A program made the translations under genes and the position numbers. Of a stretch of DNA of 64,000 nt, positions 43,564 to 52,935 are shown piece by piece (the stretch's first letter is position 1; each line of letters opens with the position of its first letter). Source of the DNA: Muribaculaceae bacterium (lineage in GTDB: Bacteria; Bacteroidota; Bacteroidia; Bacteroidales; Muribaculaceae); assembly GCA_023667285.1 (NCBI GenBank), contig JAMPAK010000001.1, positions 1,174,846 to 1,238,845 on the forward strand. The letters are read 5' to 3'. The notes beneath the pieces are model-generated. The model was not told the origin of the DNA. It made no database searches and was given only the letters and a program-made list of their open reading frames with translations.

Positions 43564-44733
43564 TCACTGCATGAGGCGGTAGATGGCCTCGGTGTCGTCA
43601 GGGGTGAGGGTGTAGTAACCGCGGAAGGGGTTTCCCTTGTCGCGATGGAAATCCTGGGCGTAGAGTTTGAAATCGGGGTTTTCGATGCCGAGCTCCTTGA
43701 GGGTGAGCGGGAGGCCGAGTTCCTTGAAGAAGGCGCGGAGGGCGGAGACGGCTCCGAGGGCAGCCTCGCGGTCGGAGGTGGAGGTGACGCCAAAGATGCG
43801 GCGGCCCAGCTGTGCCACCTTGGCTGGTCTCTTGTCGGCCATATATGTCATCCATGCAGGGAAGACAACGGCCAGGCCGGCTCCGTGGGTGACGTTGTAG
43901 AGGGCTGAGAGGACATGCTCTAGGCCGTGTGAGGCCCAGTCTTCCTGGCGCCCGCAGCCGCAGAGGCCGTTGTGAGCGAGAGTGCCGCTCCACATCAGGT
44001 TTGCCCTGGCCTCATAGTCGTGGGGGTGTTTCTCGATGCGGCGCGCGGAGTTCATGATTGCCATGAGGAGTCCCTCTGCGAGGCGGTCTGTTACCTCGAC
44101 GTCGGGGGTGGTGGTGAAGTATCGCTCGAGGATGTGTGCCATCATGTCGGCGACACCGGCTGCTGTCTGCTCCTTGGGAAGTGTCATGGTCAGTTCTGGG
44201 TCCATTATGGCAAACTTGGGCCGAAGGACATAGTCGGTGCGGATGCTTATCTTCTGGCCAGTGGTGGTGTTGGTGATGACGGAGTTGCCGCTCCCCTCGC
44301 TTCCGGCGGCAGGGATGGTGAGGACGACGCCGACGGGGAGTGCGCGCTCTACAGGGGTCTTGCCGGAGTAGAAGTCCCAGAAATCGCCGTCATACAGCAC
44401 GCCGGCGGCTATGGCTTTGGCTGTGTCGATGACAGAGCCTCCGCCGACGGCGAGGAGAGCCTGGACACCAGCGCGGCGACAGATCTCAATGCCGTCGCGC
44501 ACGGGAGGGTCGGTGGGGTTTGGCTGTATTCCTCCAAATGTGACAAAGGTGACTCCATGATGAGATAGAGAGTCGCACACGCGCCCGAGCAGTCCTGAGC
44601 GGACTGCAGAGCCTCCGCCATAGACAATCATGACGGTTTTCCATCCGGCCTCCTCGACAAGACGGCCGGTCTCGCTCTCGACCCCACGGCCGAAAAGATA
44701 GCGTGTGGGTGAGCAATAACTGAAATTATCCAT
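43564..44733 (-). CDS. Iron-containing alcohol dehydrogenase
   Basis: Group III alcohol dehydrogenase of the butanol/lactaldehyde type, 389 aa from the ATG at 44733. The N-terminus 'FSYCSPTRYLFGRGVE' and nucleotide motif 'VGGGSVIDTAKAIAAG' are clear. Metal-ligand histidines lie in 'MMAHILERYF' and 'GLEHVLSALYNVTHG'. The closest known type is YqhD/BdhA-like NADPH-dependent aldehyde reductase; substrate is uncertain. A minus-strand -7 box (CAAAGATA, 44759-44766) lies 26 bases upstream. Confidence 0.9.
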   Translation of the reverse strand: MDNFSYCSPTRYLFGRGVESETGRLVEEAGWKTVMIVYGGGSAVRSGLLGRVCDSLSHHGVTFVTFGGIQPNPTDPPVRDGIEICRRAGVQALLAVGGGSVIDTAKAIAAGVLYDGDFWDFYSGKTPVERALPVGVVLTIPAAGSEGSGNSVITNTTTGQKISIRTDYVLRPKFAIMDPELTMTLPKEQTAAGVADMMAHILERYFTTTPDVEVTDRLAEGLLMAIMNSARRIEKHPHDYEARANLMWSGTLAHNGLCGCGRQEDWASHGLEHVLSALYNVTHGAGLAVVFPAWMTYMADKRPAKVAQLGRRIFGVTSTSDREAALGAVSALRAFFKELGLPLTLKELGIENPDFKLYAQDFHRDKGNPFRGYYTLTPDDTEAIYRLMQ

Positions 44734-44831
44734 AAGTCGCAGTAAATGTATTCTTCCACAAAGATAACACTTGGAGGCGACACAATAAATGAGCATTGCT
44801 GTGCGTAATAATATAATTAACTTACATTAAC

Positions 44832-46679
44832 ATGACCCCTACCCCACTCGAGCTACTTGCGCCGGCACGCAACGCCGAAATAGCCATCAAAGCCATACTC
44901 GCAGGGGCCGATGCCGTATACATCGGTCCTGACAGCCACGGGGCGCGCCGTGCCGCCGCTAATTCTGTGGATGACATCAGGCGCGTCGTCGAGACAGCCC
45001 ATCCGTATGGAGCGAAGGTCTATGCCACTGTCAACACCCTTGTCTATGATGATGAGATAGCTGAAGTGGAGCGGCTTGTGAGGGAACTGTATGAGGCCGG
45101 GGTGGATGCGCTGATAGTGCAGGACATGGGGCTGCTGAGGATGAAACTCCCTCCCATCGAGCTTCATGCGAGCACCCAGTGTGACATCCGAACGCCCGAG
45201 AAGGCTCGGTTCCTAAGGTCTGTTGGTTTCTCGCGTGTGGTGCCTGCCCGCGAATTGTCCATTTATGAAATCAGAGCCATACATGATGAGGTGCCTGATG
45301 TGGAGATAGAGGCATTTATCCATGGGGCGCTGTGTGTGAGCTATAGCGGGGACTGCCGTGCAAGCGCCATGGCTGGCGGACGTAGCGCCAACCGGGGCGA
45401 GTGTGCTCAGATATGCCGTCTGCCGTATGACCTTGTGGATGCCACCGGGCGCAAACTCATCGAAGGCAAGCATCTGTTATCGCTGCGCGACCTCAACCGC
45501 TCCTCCTCGCTGGCCGAGATGGCCGATGCGGGTGTGACCTCGTTCAAGATAGAGGGTCGGCTAAAGGATGCTGACTATGTAATGAACACCGTGGCACACT
45601 ATTCGACTATCCTCAACCGTATTGTGGACGGGAGCGGGGGGAGATTCTGCCGAGCCTCCGTGGGACGGTCGACCTGCAACTTCACACCTGATCCGTCGAA
45701 GTCTTTCAACAGAGGGTTCACCCCCTACTTCCTCACCGGGCGCGCTCCGAAGGGAGGGATAGCCGCCATCCATACACCGAAAGCCATGGGGGAGAGAGTT
45801 GGGACCGTGGTGCGGTGCACGCCTAACGGCATTACAGCACGCCTGTCCACGAGGCTATCGAATGGGGACGGTCTGGGATATTTCGACATTGCAGGGCGGT
45901 TCTGTGGGTTCAGGCTGAACAGGATAGAGGGTGACACCATCTATCCGGCCTCGCCTCAGAAGATTCTATCAGGCACACCTCTTTATCGCAACCGCGACAG
46001 GGAATGGGACTCGGTGATGACGGGAGCGCGCTGCTCGCGGACAATCCCTGTCGATATGGTGCTCCGTCTCCATCCGGACCGTGAGCGACTCTCACTTGAG
46101 CTCAGAGATGTGCGTGGCATCTCGGCCACGGCTGTCGCAGAGCTGCCTGAGCCTGCGGCAGACGCCGTGACTCCACAGGAAAGGCCGCGGCGCACTATAC
46201 TGTCAAAACTGGGGGACACCATATTCTCTGCGGCTAATATTGTAGACCTTGCGGGGGGTGTTTTCATACCGGCCTCGACCCTGACATCGCTAAGGAGAAT
46301 GGCGTGTGAGGCGCTTCTCAGCACCATCCGCGCCCGTTATACTTTCCGTGAACGGCTGCCAGAGGATATCTCTGCCCCGCTCCCCGGAGGCACTGAGCTC
46401 ACCATACACGACAATGTAGCCAACCACCTGGCCCGTAAGTTCTATGAGTCGCACGGCGCGACATCCATAGTCCCGGCCGTAGAGGTGAAGCGGCCTGAGG
46501 GGGAGACAATGGTGATGACCACCAAGTACTGTCTGAGACGTGAGATGGGGAAATGTCTGCTCACACCGGAGGGGCGTGATTGGCCCTCGCCATTATGGCT
46601 TGAGAGCGGAAAACTGAGGATGAGAGTGGATTTTGATTGTAAACGTTGCGGAATGGAATTGGTAATTGCAAAAAAATGA
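44832..46679 (+). CDS. Peptidase U32-family protein (RlhA/TrhP-like)
   Basis: A 615-aa protein of the U32 'collagenase-like' family. Members with evidence (RlhA, TrhP) carry out tRNA or rRNA hydroxylation with an iron-sulfur cluster, not proteolysis. The N-terminal barrel starts 'LELLAPARNAEIAIKAILAG'. The family signature reads 'SGDCRASAMAGGRSANRGEC' followed by 'AQICRLPY'. The C-terminal part ends with 'CKRCGMELV', additional cysteines that may bind metal. It is divergent from the alcohol dehydrogenase. Confidence 0.88.
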   Translation: MTPTPLELLAPARNAEIAIKAILAGADAVYIGPDSHGARRAAANSVDDIRRVVETAHPYGAKVYATVNTLVYDDEIAEVERLVRELYEAGVDALIVQDMGLLRMKLPPIELHASTQCDIRTPEKARFLRSVGFSRVVPARELSIYEIRAIHDEVPDVEIEAFIHGALCVSYSGDCRASAMAGGRSANRGECAQICRLPYDLVDATGRKLIEGKHLLSLRDLNRSSSLAEMADAGVTSFKIEGRLKDADYVMNTVAHYSTILNRIVDGSGGRFCRASVGRSTCNFTPDPSKSFNRGFTPYFLTGRAPKGGIAAIHTPKAMGERVGTVVRCTPNGITARLSTRLSNGDGLGYFDIAGRFCGFRLNRIEGDTIYPASPQKILSGTPLYRNRDREWDSVMTGARCSRTIPVDMVLRLHPDRERLSLELRDVRGISATAVAELPEPAADAVTPQERPRRTILSKLGDTIFSAANIVDLAGGVFIPASTLTSLRRMACEALLSTIRARYTFRERLPEDISAPLPGGTELTIHDNVANHLARKFYESHGATSIVPAVEVKRPEGETMVMTTKYCLRREMGKCLLTPEGRDWPSPLWLESGKLRMRVDFDCKRCGMELVIAKK

Positions 46680-46688
46680 TTATATTTG
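46659..46688 (+). promoter_or_regulatory. Promoter of the zinc-uptake pair
   Basis: TTG at 46659-46661 and TATATTTG at 46681-46688 with a 19-base spacer, overlapping the stop codon of the U32 gene. It leaves a leader of about 12 bases to the ATG at 46705. No clear Zur operator was found. Confidence 0.65.
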
Positions 46689-46704
46689 CAAAAAATTTAA
46701 AAAA

Positions 46705-47580
46705 ATGTCCAGATTCCAATATCTCAATATACTTCTCACACTCATTGCCTTTTCGGTGATGCTGGCCTGTGGGAGCGTCACAGACGACAAGAAAATCGTC
46801 ACTGTGAGCATCGAGCCGCAAAAATATCTACTTGAACAGATAGCGGGAGGAAACATCCAGGTGAGGTGTCTGCTCTCAGACGGAGCCAATCCGGAGACGT
46901 ATGACCCCTCGATGACCCATATGCTCAACCTGCAGAAGTCGGCCGCATACATGCGCATGGGCAACATTGGCTTTGAGGCCGCCCTCATCGACAAGATACA
47001 TGACTCCAACCCTGACCTGCCTGTCTACAACACATCGGTGGGGATAGTCCCTGTTACAGGCACCCACCAACACGGTCCCGGAGGGGATGAGACGGCAGTC
47101 GACCCACACACGTGGACCTCAGTGAAGAATGCCAGGGTGATAGCCCGCAATATGCTCGAGGCGCTAATAGAGATAGACCCGGCCAACGCCGACTCATATC
47201 GTGAGAACCACAGGCGTTTTGACAGCAGGCTGGAGACGCTCGACTCTACCTTCACGGCCATGCTCGCTCCGGTCAGGGGCAAGTCGTTCCTGGTGTGGCA
47301 TCCTTCACTCAGCTATCTGGCGCGCGACTATGGGCTGAACCAGGTTGTGGTGGGCGGACATGAGTCGAAGGAGACCTCGGTCAATGGGCTGCGCCACGCC
47401 GTCGAGGAGGCCCGTGAGCATGGGGCGGAGATTTTCTTCAGCCAGACGGATGTCGACTCGCGCCATGTCTCGGCACTCAACGCTGAAATCGGGGCTCAGG
47501 AGGTGAGCATCAACCCACTGTCGGCCAAATGGGAAGATGAGATGATAAAGATTGTCCAAGCCCTTGCGCCACAGTCATGA
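46705..47580 (+). CDS. Zinc/metal ABC transporter substrate-binding lipoprotein (ZnuA-like)
   Basis: A 291-aa lipoprotein (Cys22 after 'FSVML') of the cluster A-I metal-binding family. The His-containing ligand regions are 'TYDPSMTHMLNL', a His/Gly stretch 'TGTHQHGPGGDE', 'DPHTWTSVKNA' and 'WHPSLSYLARDYG'. It would deliver Zn or Mn to an inner-membrane permease. I use the ATG at 46705; the longer reading begins within the U32 gene. The stop overlaps the ATPase start (ATGA), but no permease gene follows. Confidence 0.9.
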   Translation: MSRFQYLNILLTLIAFSVMLACGSVTDDKKIVTVSIEPQKYLLEQIAGGNIQVRCLLSDGANPETYDPSMTHMLNLQKSAAYMRMGNIGFEAALIDKIHDSNPDLPVYNTSVGIVPVTGTHQHGPGGDETAVDPHTWTSVKNARVIARNMLEALIEIDPANADSYRENHRRFDSRLETLDSTFTAMLAPVRGKSFLVWHPSLSYLARDYGLNQVVVGGHESKETSVNGLRHAVEEAREHGAEIFFSQTDVDSRHVSALNAEIGAQEVSINPLSAKWEDEMIKIVQALAPQS

Positions 47581-48251
47581 ACACAGACCCGCAGACACTA
47601 ATCTCCCTGCGCGATATCTCGCTCAGGCGTGAAGGACGCGACATCCTCGAGGGAATCAACTTTGACATCAACCGCGGTGATTTCATAGCCATCACCGGGC
47701 CTAACGGAGGGGGGAAGACATCGCTGCTGAGGATAATCCTGCGGCTCATCACACCCTCCAGTGGAAGGGTTGTGTACAATGATCCGTCGCTCACCATAGG
47801 CTATCTACCTCAGAAAAACATGATTGACTCTCACTTTCCGGTGACGGTGAGCGAGGTTGTGGCATCGGGACTCACAGGGTGCCGTCTCACTAAGGGGGAG
47901 CGCACCCAACTGACAGCGGAGACCGTCGAACTGATGGGGCTCACTGCCCACGCATCCAAGAGCATAGGTGTCCTCTCCGGGGGGCAGCTGCAGAGGGCGC
48001 TTCTGGGGCGCGCCATCATCTCGAAGCCTGCGCTCCTTGTGTTTGACGAGCCGCTGAGTTATGTCGACAAGCAGTTTGAGCATTATATCTATTCGCTCGT
48101 CGACCGTCTCTCCCACACCTCCACTATATTGTTGGTGAGCCATGAGATGACCACCATTTCGGGGATGGCTACCCGCCACCTCATCATTGACCACACGCTG
48201 ACGGAGTGTCATTCGTCTCACCACCGCATACACTGCGAGTGTGATGATTGA
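47577..48251 (+). CDS. Metal ABC transporter ATP-binding protein (ZnuC-like)
   Basis: A 224-aa ATPase with Walker A 'GPNGGGKTS' (41-49), the signature 'LSGGQLQRALLGRAI' (about 133-147) and Walker B 'LLVFDEPLSYVD'. It partners the preceding binding protein by position and by the metal-type family of that protein. The His-rich C-terminus ('TECHSSHHRIHCECDD') may bind metal. No ZnuB-type permease lies downstream; the next gene is tig. Confidence 0.9.
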   Translation: MNTDPQTLISLRDISLRREGRDILEGINFDINRGDFIAITGPNGGGKTSLLRIILRLITPSSGRVVYNDPSLTIGYLPQKNMIDSHFPVTVSEVVASGLTGCRLTKGERTQLTAETVELMGLTAHASKSIGVLSGGQLQRALLGRAIISKPALLVFDEPLSYVDKQFEHYIYSLVDRLSHTSTILLVSHEMTTISGMATRHLIIDHTLTECHSSHHRIHCECDD

Positions 48252-48285
48252 GATTGATTGAAGCGAAGGGGGACGAGATTATTTT

Positions 48286-48317
48286 TTTGCGCATTTGGGG
48301 ATTTTTTGTTAATTTTG
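48286..48317 (+). promoter_or_regulatory. tig promoter
   Basis: TTTG at 48286-48289 and TAATTTTG at 48310-48317, spacer 20 bases. The leader to the tig ATG is about 75 bases. Confidence 0.72.
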
Positions 48318-48400
48318 CGCGAAGTTTGTGGCAACTATAAAGCGCCACATATTAACGACTAAACACAACAATCAGATAATCACCCCATTAAGTCCCTACA

Positions 48401-49744
48401 ATGAATATTTCAAAGGAAGAGATTTCGCCTGTAGAACTGCGTCTCACAGTGGCTCTCGACGAAAACGACTATAAGGACACCGTCACCAAACAACTCAAGG
48501 AGATAGGCCGCACCCATGTGCTTCCCGGTTTCCGCAAAGGCCATGTCCCCTTTGGGGAACTGAAGCGCCGCTTTGGCAAGCAGGTGACAAGCGACGTCAT
48601 CAATGACACAGTCTATCGCGGTGTCATCGACTATATCACAGAGAACAAGCTCCGTGTGATGGGTCATCCTCTGCCTGTAGAGGTGAAGGAGGCTGCCATG
48701 GAAGGCGCACAGGAGTTCAAATATGACATCGCGCTCATCCCCACCCTCGAGGGTATCAAGCCCACGAAGGAGGATCACTATCCCTACTATGAGATCGAAG
48801 TGACCGATGAGATGATTGATGAGCAGGACAAGAACCTGCGCAAGCGCTTCGGGACACAGAAGCCCGGCGAGGAGATGACTGAGGACGGTGTAGTGAAAGG
48901 CACCATCATGCAGCTCAACGAGGACGGCACAGTCAACACCAACGAGGGTGCCATCCAGGTGACAGACGGCATCGTCTTCCCCCTCTATTTCAAGGACAAG
49001 GCCCAGACAGCGCTTTTCGACGGCAAGAAGCCCGGGGACACTGTGGTCTTCAACCCCTATGCCGCAGCCGGCGGCAATGCAGGCGAGCTTGCCTCGATGC
49101 TCCATGTGGACAAGAGCATAGCCCCCGACATCAAGGGTGACTTTGAGATGAACATCTCAGAGATTATTGTCAATATCCCCGCTGAGCTGACCCAGGAGTA
49201 TTATGACCAGGTGTTTGGCGCTGACAAGGTTCACAACGAGGAGGAGTATCGCGCAGCCCTCAAGGAGATGATTGCCGGCGAGCTTGAGCAGAACTCACAC
49301 ATCTTGTTCCGCAACACATTTGACAAGGCTATGATGGACAAATATGGCGACATGACACTCCCCGCCGAGACCATCAAGAAACTCTTCTTTACCAAGGCAG
49401 AGAACGCAGACGAGGCATATAACACTGAGGTAAACGGCATCAAGCATGAGGTGATTGAGAACAATCTGCTCACTGACCTTGAAATCAAGGTGGACGATGA
49501 GGAGATTCTCCAGACAGCCAAGCTGCTCACCGCCCGTCAGTTTGCCCAGTATGGACTCGGTGGTATGGATGATGAGATCATCACACGCTATGCCAAGGAG
49601 CAACTCGAGAAGGAGGAAGTGCGCAATCAGATTGCACAGCAGGTTCTCTCAGCCAAGCTCTACACAGCAATCGAGAATGCCGTGACACTCGACAAGGAGA
49701 CTGTCTCACTGGACAAATTCAAAGAAATCGCCCAGCAGGCTTAA
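48401..49744 (+). CDS. tig: Trigger factor
   Basis: Ribosome-bound folding chaperone, 447 aa. The N-terminal ribosome-docking loop is 'LPGFRKGHVPFGELKRRFG'. The middle region, where trigger factors have a PPIase domain, is divergent, as in other Bacteroidota. The C-terminal helical arms include 'EQLEKEEVRNQIAQQVLSAK'. It has its own promoter and a terminator, so it is a single-gene unit; clpXP is not adjacent. Confidence 0.93.
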   Translation: MNISKEEISPVELRLTVALDENDYKDTVTKQLKEIGRTHVLPGFRKGHVPFGELKRRFGKQVTSDVINDTVYRGVIDYITENKLRVMGHPLPVEVKEAAMEGAQEFKYDIALIPTLEGIKPTKEDHYPYYEIEVTDEMIDEQDKNLRKRFGTQKPGEEMTEDGVVKGTIMQLNEDGTVNTNEGAIQVTDGIVFPLYFKDKAQTALFDGKKPGDTVVFNPYAAAGGNAGELASMLHVDKSIAPDIKGDFEMNISEIIVNIPAELTQEYYDQVFGADKVHNEEEYRAALKEMIAGELEQNSHILFRNTFDKAMMDKYGDMTLPAETIKKLFFTKAENADEAYNTEVNGIKHEVIENNLLTDLEIKVDDEEILQTAKLLTARQFAQYGLGGMDDEIITRYAKEQLEKEEVRNQIAQQVLSAKLYTAIENAVTLDKETVSLDKFKEIAQQA

Positions 49745-49775
49745 CCCACCCGGGATAAGTTTAAGATATATTGAG

Positions 49776-49812
49776 GGTCCGGATTGGCAATGCCAGTCCG
49801 GACCGCTTTTTA
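49776..49812 (+). terminator. tig terminator
   Basis: Thirteen-base arms (49776-49788 and 49792-49804, one G-U pair) are followed by GCTTTTTAT. Confidence 0.87.
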
Positions 49813-49977
49813 TGTCGTATAACATATCTAAAAACAATTTGGGGATTGAGAGCATTTAATCTTCAGGAAATAAAGCGGTAAATTTTACCAACTTATTTTT
49901 TTACGATTGCTAAAATTATTATCTTTGCGAATAGGAAAACAGCAATATACACAACATATATATCATACTTACCGGAA

Positions 49978-52656
49978 ATGAAACTCACATTCAGCGTAAA
50001 TTACCGCACGGAGTGGGGGGAGTCCCTGTTTCTGACGGGGTCAGCCGCCGCACTCGGCTCAGGCAATAAGGACAGGGCTGTGCCTATGACTCTCAGCGGC
50101 ACTGAGACCTGGACCGCCGAGGTCGAGGTGCCTGACAGCGACGCACCCTTCACCTACTCTTATATTGTCCGTCATGAGGATGGCAGGACCAAGGAGGAAT
50201 GGGGCAAGGCGCGCACATTCCGCCGCTCAGGGGAACTGCACCGCGCCATCCTCAACGACCGCTGGCAAGACCAGCCCTGGGACAAACCATATTATGCAGC
50301 CTCGTTCATTGACTGTATCTGCCGCCGCGAGAACCGCGATGAGCGGCCTCTGCCCTTTCCTGAGACATTGACACTCAGCGTCGATGCCCCGATGATTGCC
50401 CCTGACGAGTGTGTGGCAGTCAGCGGAAGTGTCCCGTGCATGGGCGAATGGCTCCCGGAGAAGGCTGTGAGGATGAGCGATGCCGACTATCCGACATGGA
50501 CAGTGAATCTGCCTCTGCGCGAGATGCGCGGGGGAGCTGAGTATAAATTCCTTATCCTCAAGAAGCACACCGGTGAGACCGTGGCATGGGAGGGGCGCGA
50601 CAACCGCTCGCTGGCTCCCATCAATGTGCCGGATGGATGCGCGGTCATCGACTCGGGTGAGCGTCTTGTCAATCCCCTTAAGCCATGGCGCGGAGCGGGT
50701 GTAGCCATCCCGGTGTTCTCGCTCAGGAGCGATGTTGACTTTGGCGTCGGTGACTTCCTTGACCTCAAGGGGATGGTTGACTGGGCTGTGCAGACACGCC
50801 AGCAATTCATCCAGCTGCTTCCCATCAACGACACGACCATGACTGGCTCGTGGACCGACTCCTATCCCTATAATGCCAACTCGACTTTCGCACTCCACCC
50901 GATGTATCTGCGCCTCAGCGCAATGGGAAGGCTCAACAACGAGGAGCGCCAGAGATATTTCGACGACCTCGGGCGTGAGCTGAACCGCCTGCCCCAGATA
51001 GACTATGAGAGGGTCAACAACGGCAAGAATGAATTCACACGCGAACTCTTTGCCCAGGATGGCGCTGAGGCCATGGCCTCTGAGGAGGTGAGGAACTTCG
51101 TTGAGAAGAACGCCGGATGGCTCAAGCCATATGCAGCCTGGTGTGTGCTCCGCGACATGAACGGCACTCCCGAGATGGATAAGTGGGGCGAATATGCCGT
51201 CTATGACGAGGAGAAGATAGAGCATTTCATTGAGGCCAACCGTGAGAAGATTGACTATGTATACTGGCTACAGTATCATCTGGACCGCCAGATGAGGGAG
51301 GTGCATGAGTATGCCGGACATCATGGAGTGGCGCTGAAGGGTGATATCCCCATAGGCATCTCGCGCACAAGTGTGGACGCCTGGATCAAGCCCGAGCTCT
51401 TCAATCTCAACAGCCAGGCGGGCGCTCCGCCGGACGATTTCTCAGTGCTGGGACAGAACTGGGGCTTCCCTACCTACAACTGGGAGGAGATGTCGAAGGA
51501 CGGCTTTGCGTGGTGGAAGTCTCGCTTCCGCAAGATGGCTGAGTATTTCGACGCTTACCGCATCGACCATGTGCTGGGGTTCTTCCGCATATGGCAGATT
51601 CCGATGGATGCTCTCCACGGGCTGCTCGGCGTATTCAACCGCGCCCTACCCTTCTCGCCTGAGGAACTGAGAAACAACTATGACTTCTGGCTCGACACCG
51701 ACCGCCAGACCAAGCCTTATATCCAGGAGTGGATGATAGGCGATTTCTTCGGGGAATGGACTGACGAGTGCAGGGAGCGATTCCTTGAGGATATCGGATA
51801 TGGCGCATATAGGCTGAAGCCCGAATTTGACACCCAACGCAAGGTGGCCAACTACTTTGCCACCCAGGAGGTGTCTGAGAAGAACAACCGCATCTGCAAT
51901 GCTCTGTTGGGCCTGATAGATGATGTGCTGTTCATAGAAGACCCTGTGGAGAAGGGGAAATATCATCCGCGCATCTCGGCTCAGTTCACATACAGCTACC
52001 GTGTGCTGAACGACTATGAGAAGTGGTGTTTCAACCGTCTATACAACGATTTCTACTATCGGCGCAACAACGACTTCTGGTATGGTCAGGCCATGTGGAA
52101 GATGCCGCCGCTCATCCAGGCAACAGACATGCTGACGTGTGCCGAGGACCTTGGGATGATTCCGGCGTGTGTGCCGGCGGTGATGAACGCGCTTGAGATT
52201 CTTGTGCTTGAGATACAGCGTATGCCTAAGGATCCCACCACAGAGTTTGGCAACACTTGGACCTATCCCTACTACTCGGTTTGCACCACGTCGACCCATG
52301 ACATGGACGGAATACGCCGCTGGTGGGAGGCTGACAGGGCTGTGACACAGCGCTTCTACAATGAGGTGCTTCGCGAGCCGGGTGAGGCTCCGCAGTATGC
52401 CGAACCGTGGATATGTGAGCGCATCATCAACCTGCACCTGCTCTCGCCGTCGATGCTATGCATCCTTCCGCTTCAGGACTGGCTGAGTATCAACGGGGTT
52501 CTTCGCCGTCAGGATCCGCGCGAGGAACTGATCAACATTCCGGCTAATCCGCGTCACTACTGGCGCTACCGCATGCACCTTACGCTCGGCGAGCTTAATG
52601 AGGCTAAGGAGTTCAACAATCGTCTACGTGAGATGATCAATGCCTCAGGAAGATGA
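49978..52656 (+). CDS. malQ: 4-alpha-glucanotransferase with two CBM20 domains
   Basis: Large amylomaltase of GH77, 892 aa, resembling plant DPE2. Two starch-binding CBM20 domains occupy about 1-110 ('WGESLFLTGSAAALGSGNKD') and 130-235. The catalytic barrel shows 'LLPINDTTMTGSWTDSYPYN' and the nucleophile region 'DAYRIDHVLGFFRIWQIP'. The acid/base region follows in 'ATDMLTCAEDLGMIP'. It acts in the cytoplasm on maltodextrins. TATCTTTG (49920-49927) lies about 50 bases upstream. Confidence 0.94.
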   Translation: MKLTFSVNYRTEWGESLFLTGSAAALGSGNKDRAVPMTLSGTETWTAEVEVPDSDAPFTYSYIVRHEDGRTKEEWGKARTFRRSGELHRAILNDRWQDQPWDKPYYAASFIDCICRRENRDERPLPFPETLTLSVDAPMIAPDECVAVSGSVPCMGEWLPEKAVRMSDADYPTWTVNLPLREMRGGAEYKFLILKKHTGETVAWEGRDNRSLAPINVPDGCAVIDSGERLVNPLKPWRGAGVAIPVFSLRSDVDFGVGDFLDLKGMVDWAVQTRQQFIQLLPINDTTMTGSWTDSYPYNANSTFALHPMYLRLSAMGRLNNEERQRYFDDLGRELNRLPQIDYERVNNGKNEFTRELFAQDGAEAMASEEVRNFVEKNAGWLKPYAAWCVLRDMNGTPEMDKWGEYAVYDEEKIEHFIEANREKIDYVYWLQYHLDRQMREVHEYAGHHGVALKGDIPIGISRTSVDAWIKPELFNLNSQAGAPPDDFSVLGQNWGFPTYNWEEMSKDGFAWWKSRFRKMAEYFDAYRIDHVLGFFRIWQIPMDALHGLLGVFNRALPFSPEELRNNYDFWLDTDRQTKPYIQEWMIGDFFGEWTDECRERFLEDIGYGAYRLKPEFDTQRKVANYFATQEVSEKNNRICNALLGLIDDVLFIEDPVEKGKYHPRISAQFTYSYRVLNDYEKWCFNRLYNDFYYRRNNDFWYGQAMWKMPPLIQATDMLTCAEDLGMIPACVPAVMNALEILVLEIQRMPKDPTTEFGNTWTYPYYSVCTTSTHDMDGIRRWWEADRAVTQRFYNEVLREPGEAPQYAEPWICERIINLHLLSPSMLCILPLQDWLSINGVLRRQDPREELINIPANPRHYWRYRMHLTLGELNEAKEFNNRLREMINASGR

Positions 52657-52687
52657 GAGTCGTGAATGGTGAGTCGTGAATCGACAA

Positions 52688-52728
52688 TTGAGAGTCGAGA
52701 GTTGATAAATGAAACTCTCGACTCTCAA
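52688..52728. repeat. Inverted repeat after malQ
   Basis: Perfect 16-base arms (52688-52703 and 52713-52728) with a 9-base loop; a direct repeat of GAGTCGTGAAT precedes it. No strong T-run follows. Its core TTGAGAGT...ACTCTCAA recurs in the hairpin at the other end of the LRR gene. Confidence 0.85.
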
Positions 52729-52798
52729 CTATTATACCCAGCAGATGTAGTGTAAATGTTAAAAATCTTCCTCTATAAAGACCTTTTTCATCAAAACA

Positions 52799-52830
52799 TT
52801 TGGTTTTATCAACAATTTTCCTTAAATTTG
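52799..52830 (+). promoter_or_regulatory. Promoter of the LRR surface protein
   Basis: TTTG at 52799-52802 and TAAATTTG at 52823-52830, spacer 20 bases; the leader to the ATG at 52936 is about 100 bases and AT-rich. No other feature was found in the 52657-52935 gap besides this and the inverted repeat. Confidence 0.72.
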
Positions 52831-52935
52831 CAAAAGACAAATTAGCCTCAACTATGACGAAAATTTAACCTAAAGTATAGTTGATGTGTCATTATAAATC
52901 CTTACAACAAAATTTTCATCATAATTCAATTAACT

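Noticed and set aside
43972..44568. 198-aa plus-strand ORF
   Set aside because: Antisense to the iron alcohol dehydrogenase; Gly/Val/Asp-rich composition typical of a shadow frame.
50227..51225. 332-aa minus-strand ORF
   Set aside because: Antisense to malQ, which has clear CBM20 and GH77 motifs; no domain seen.
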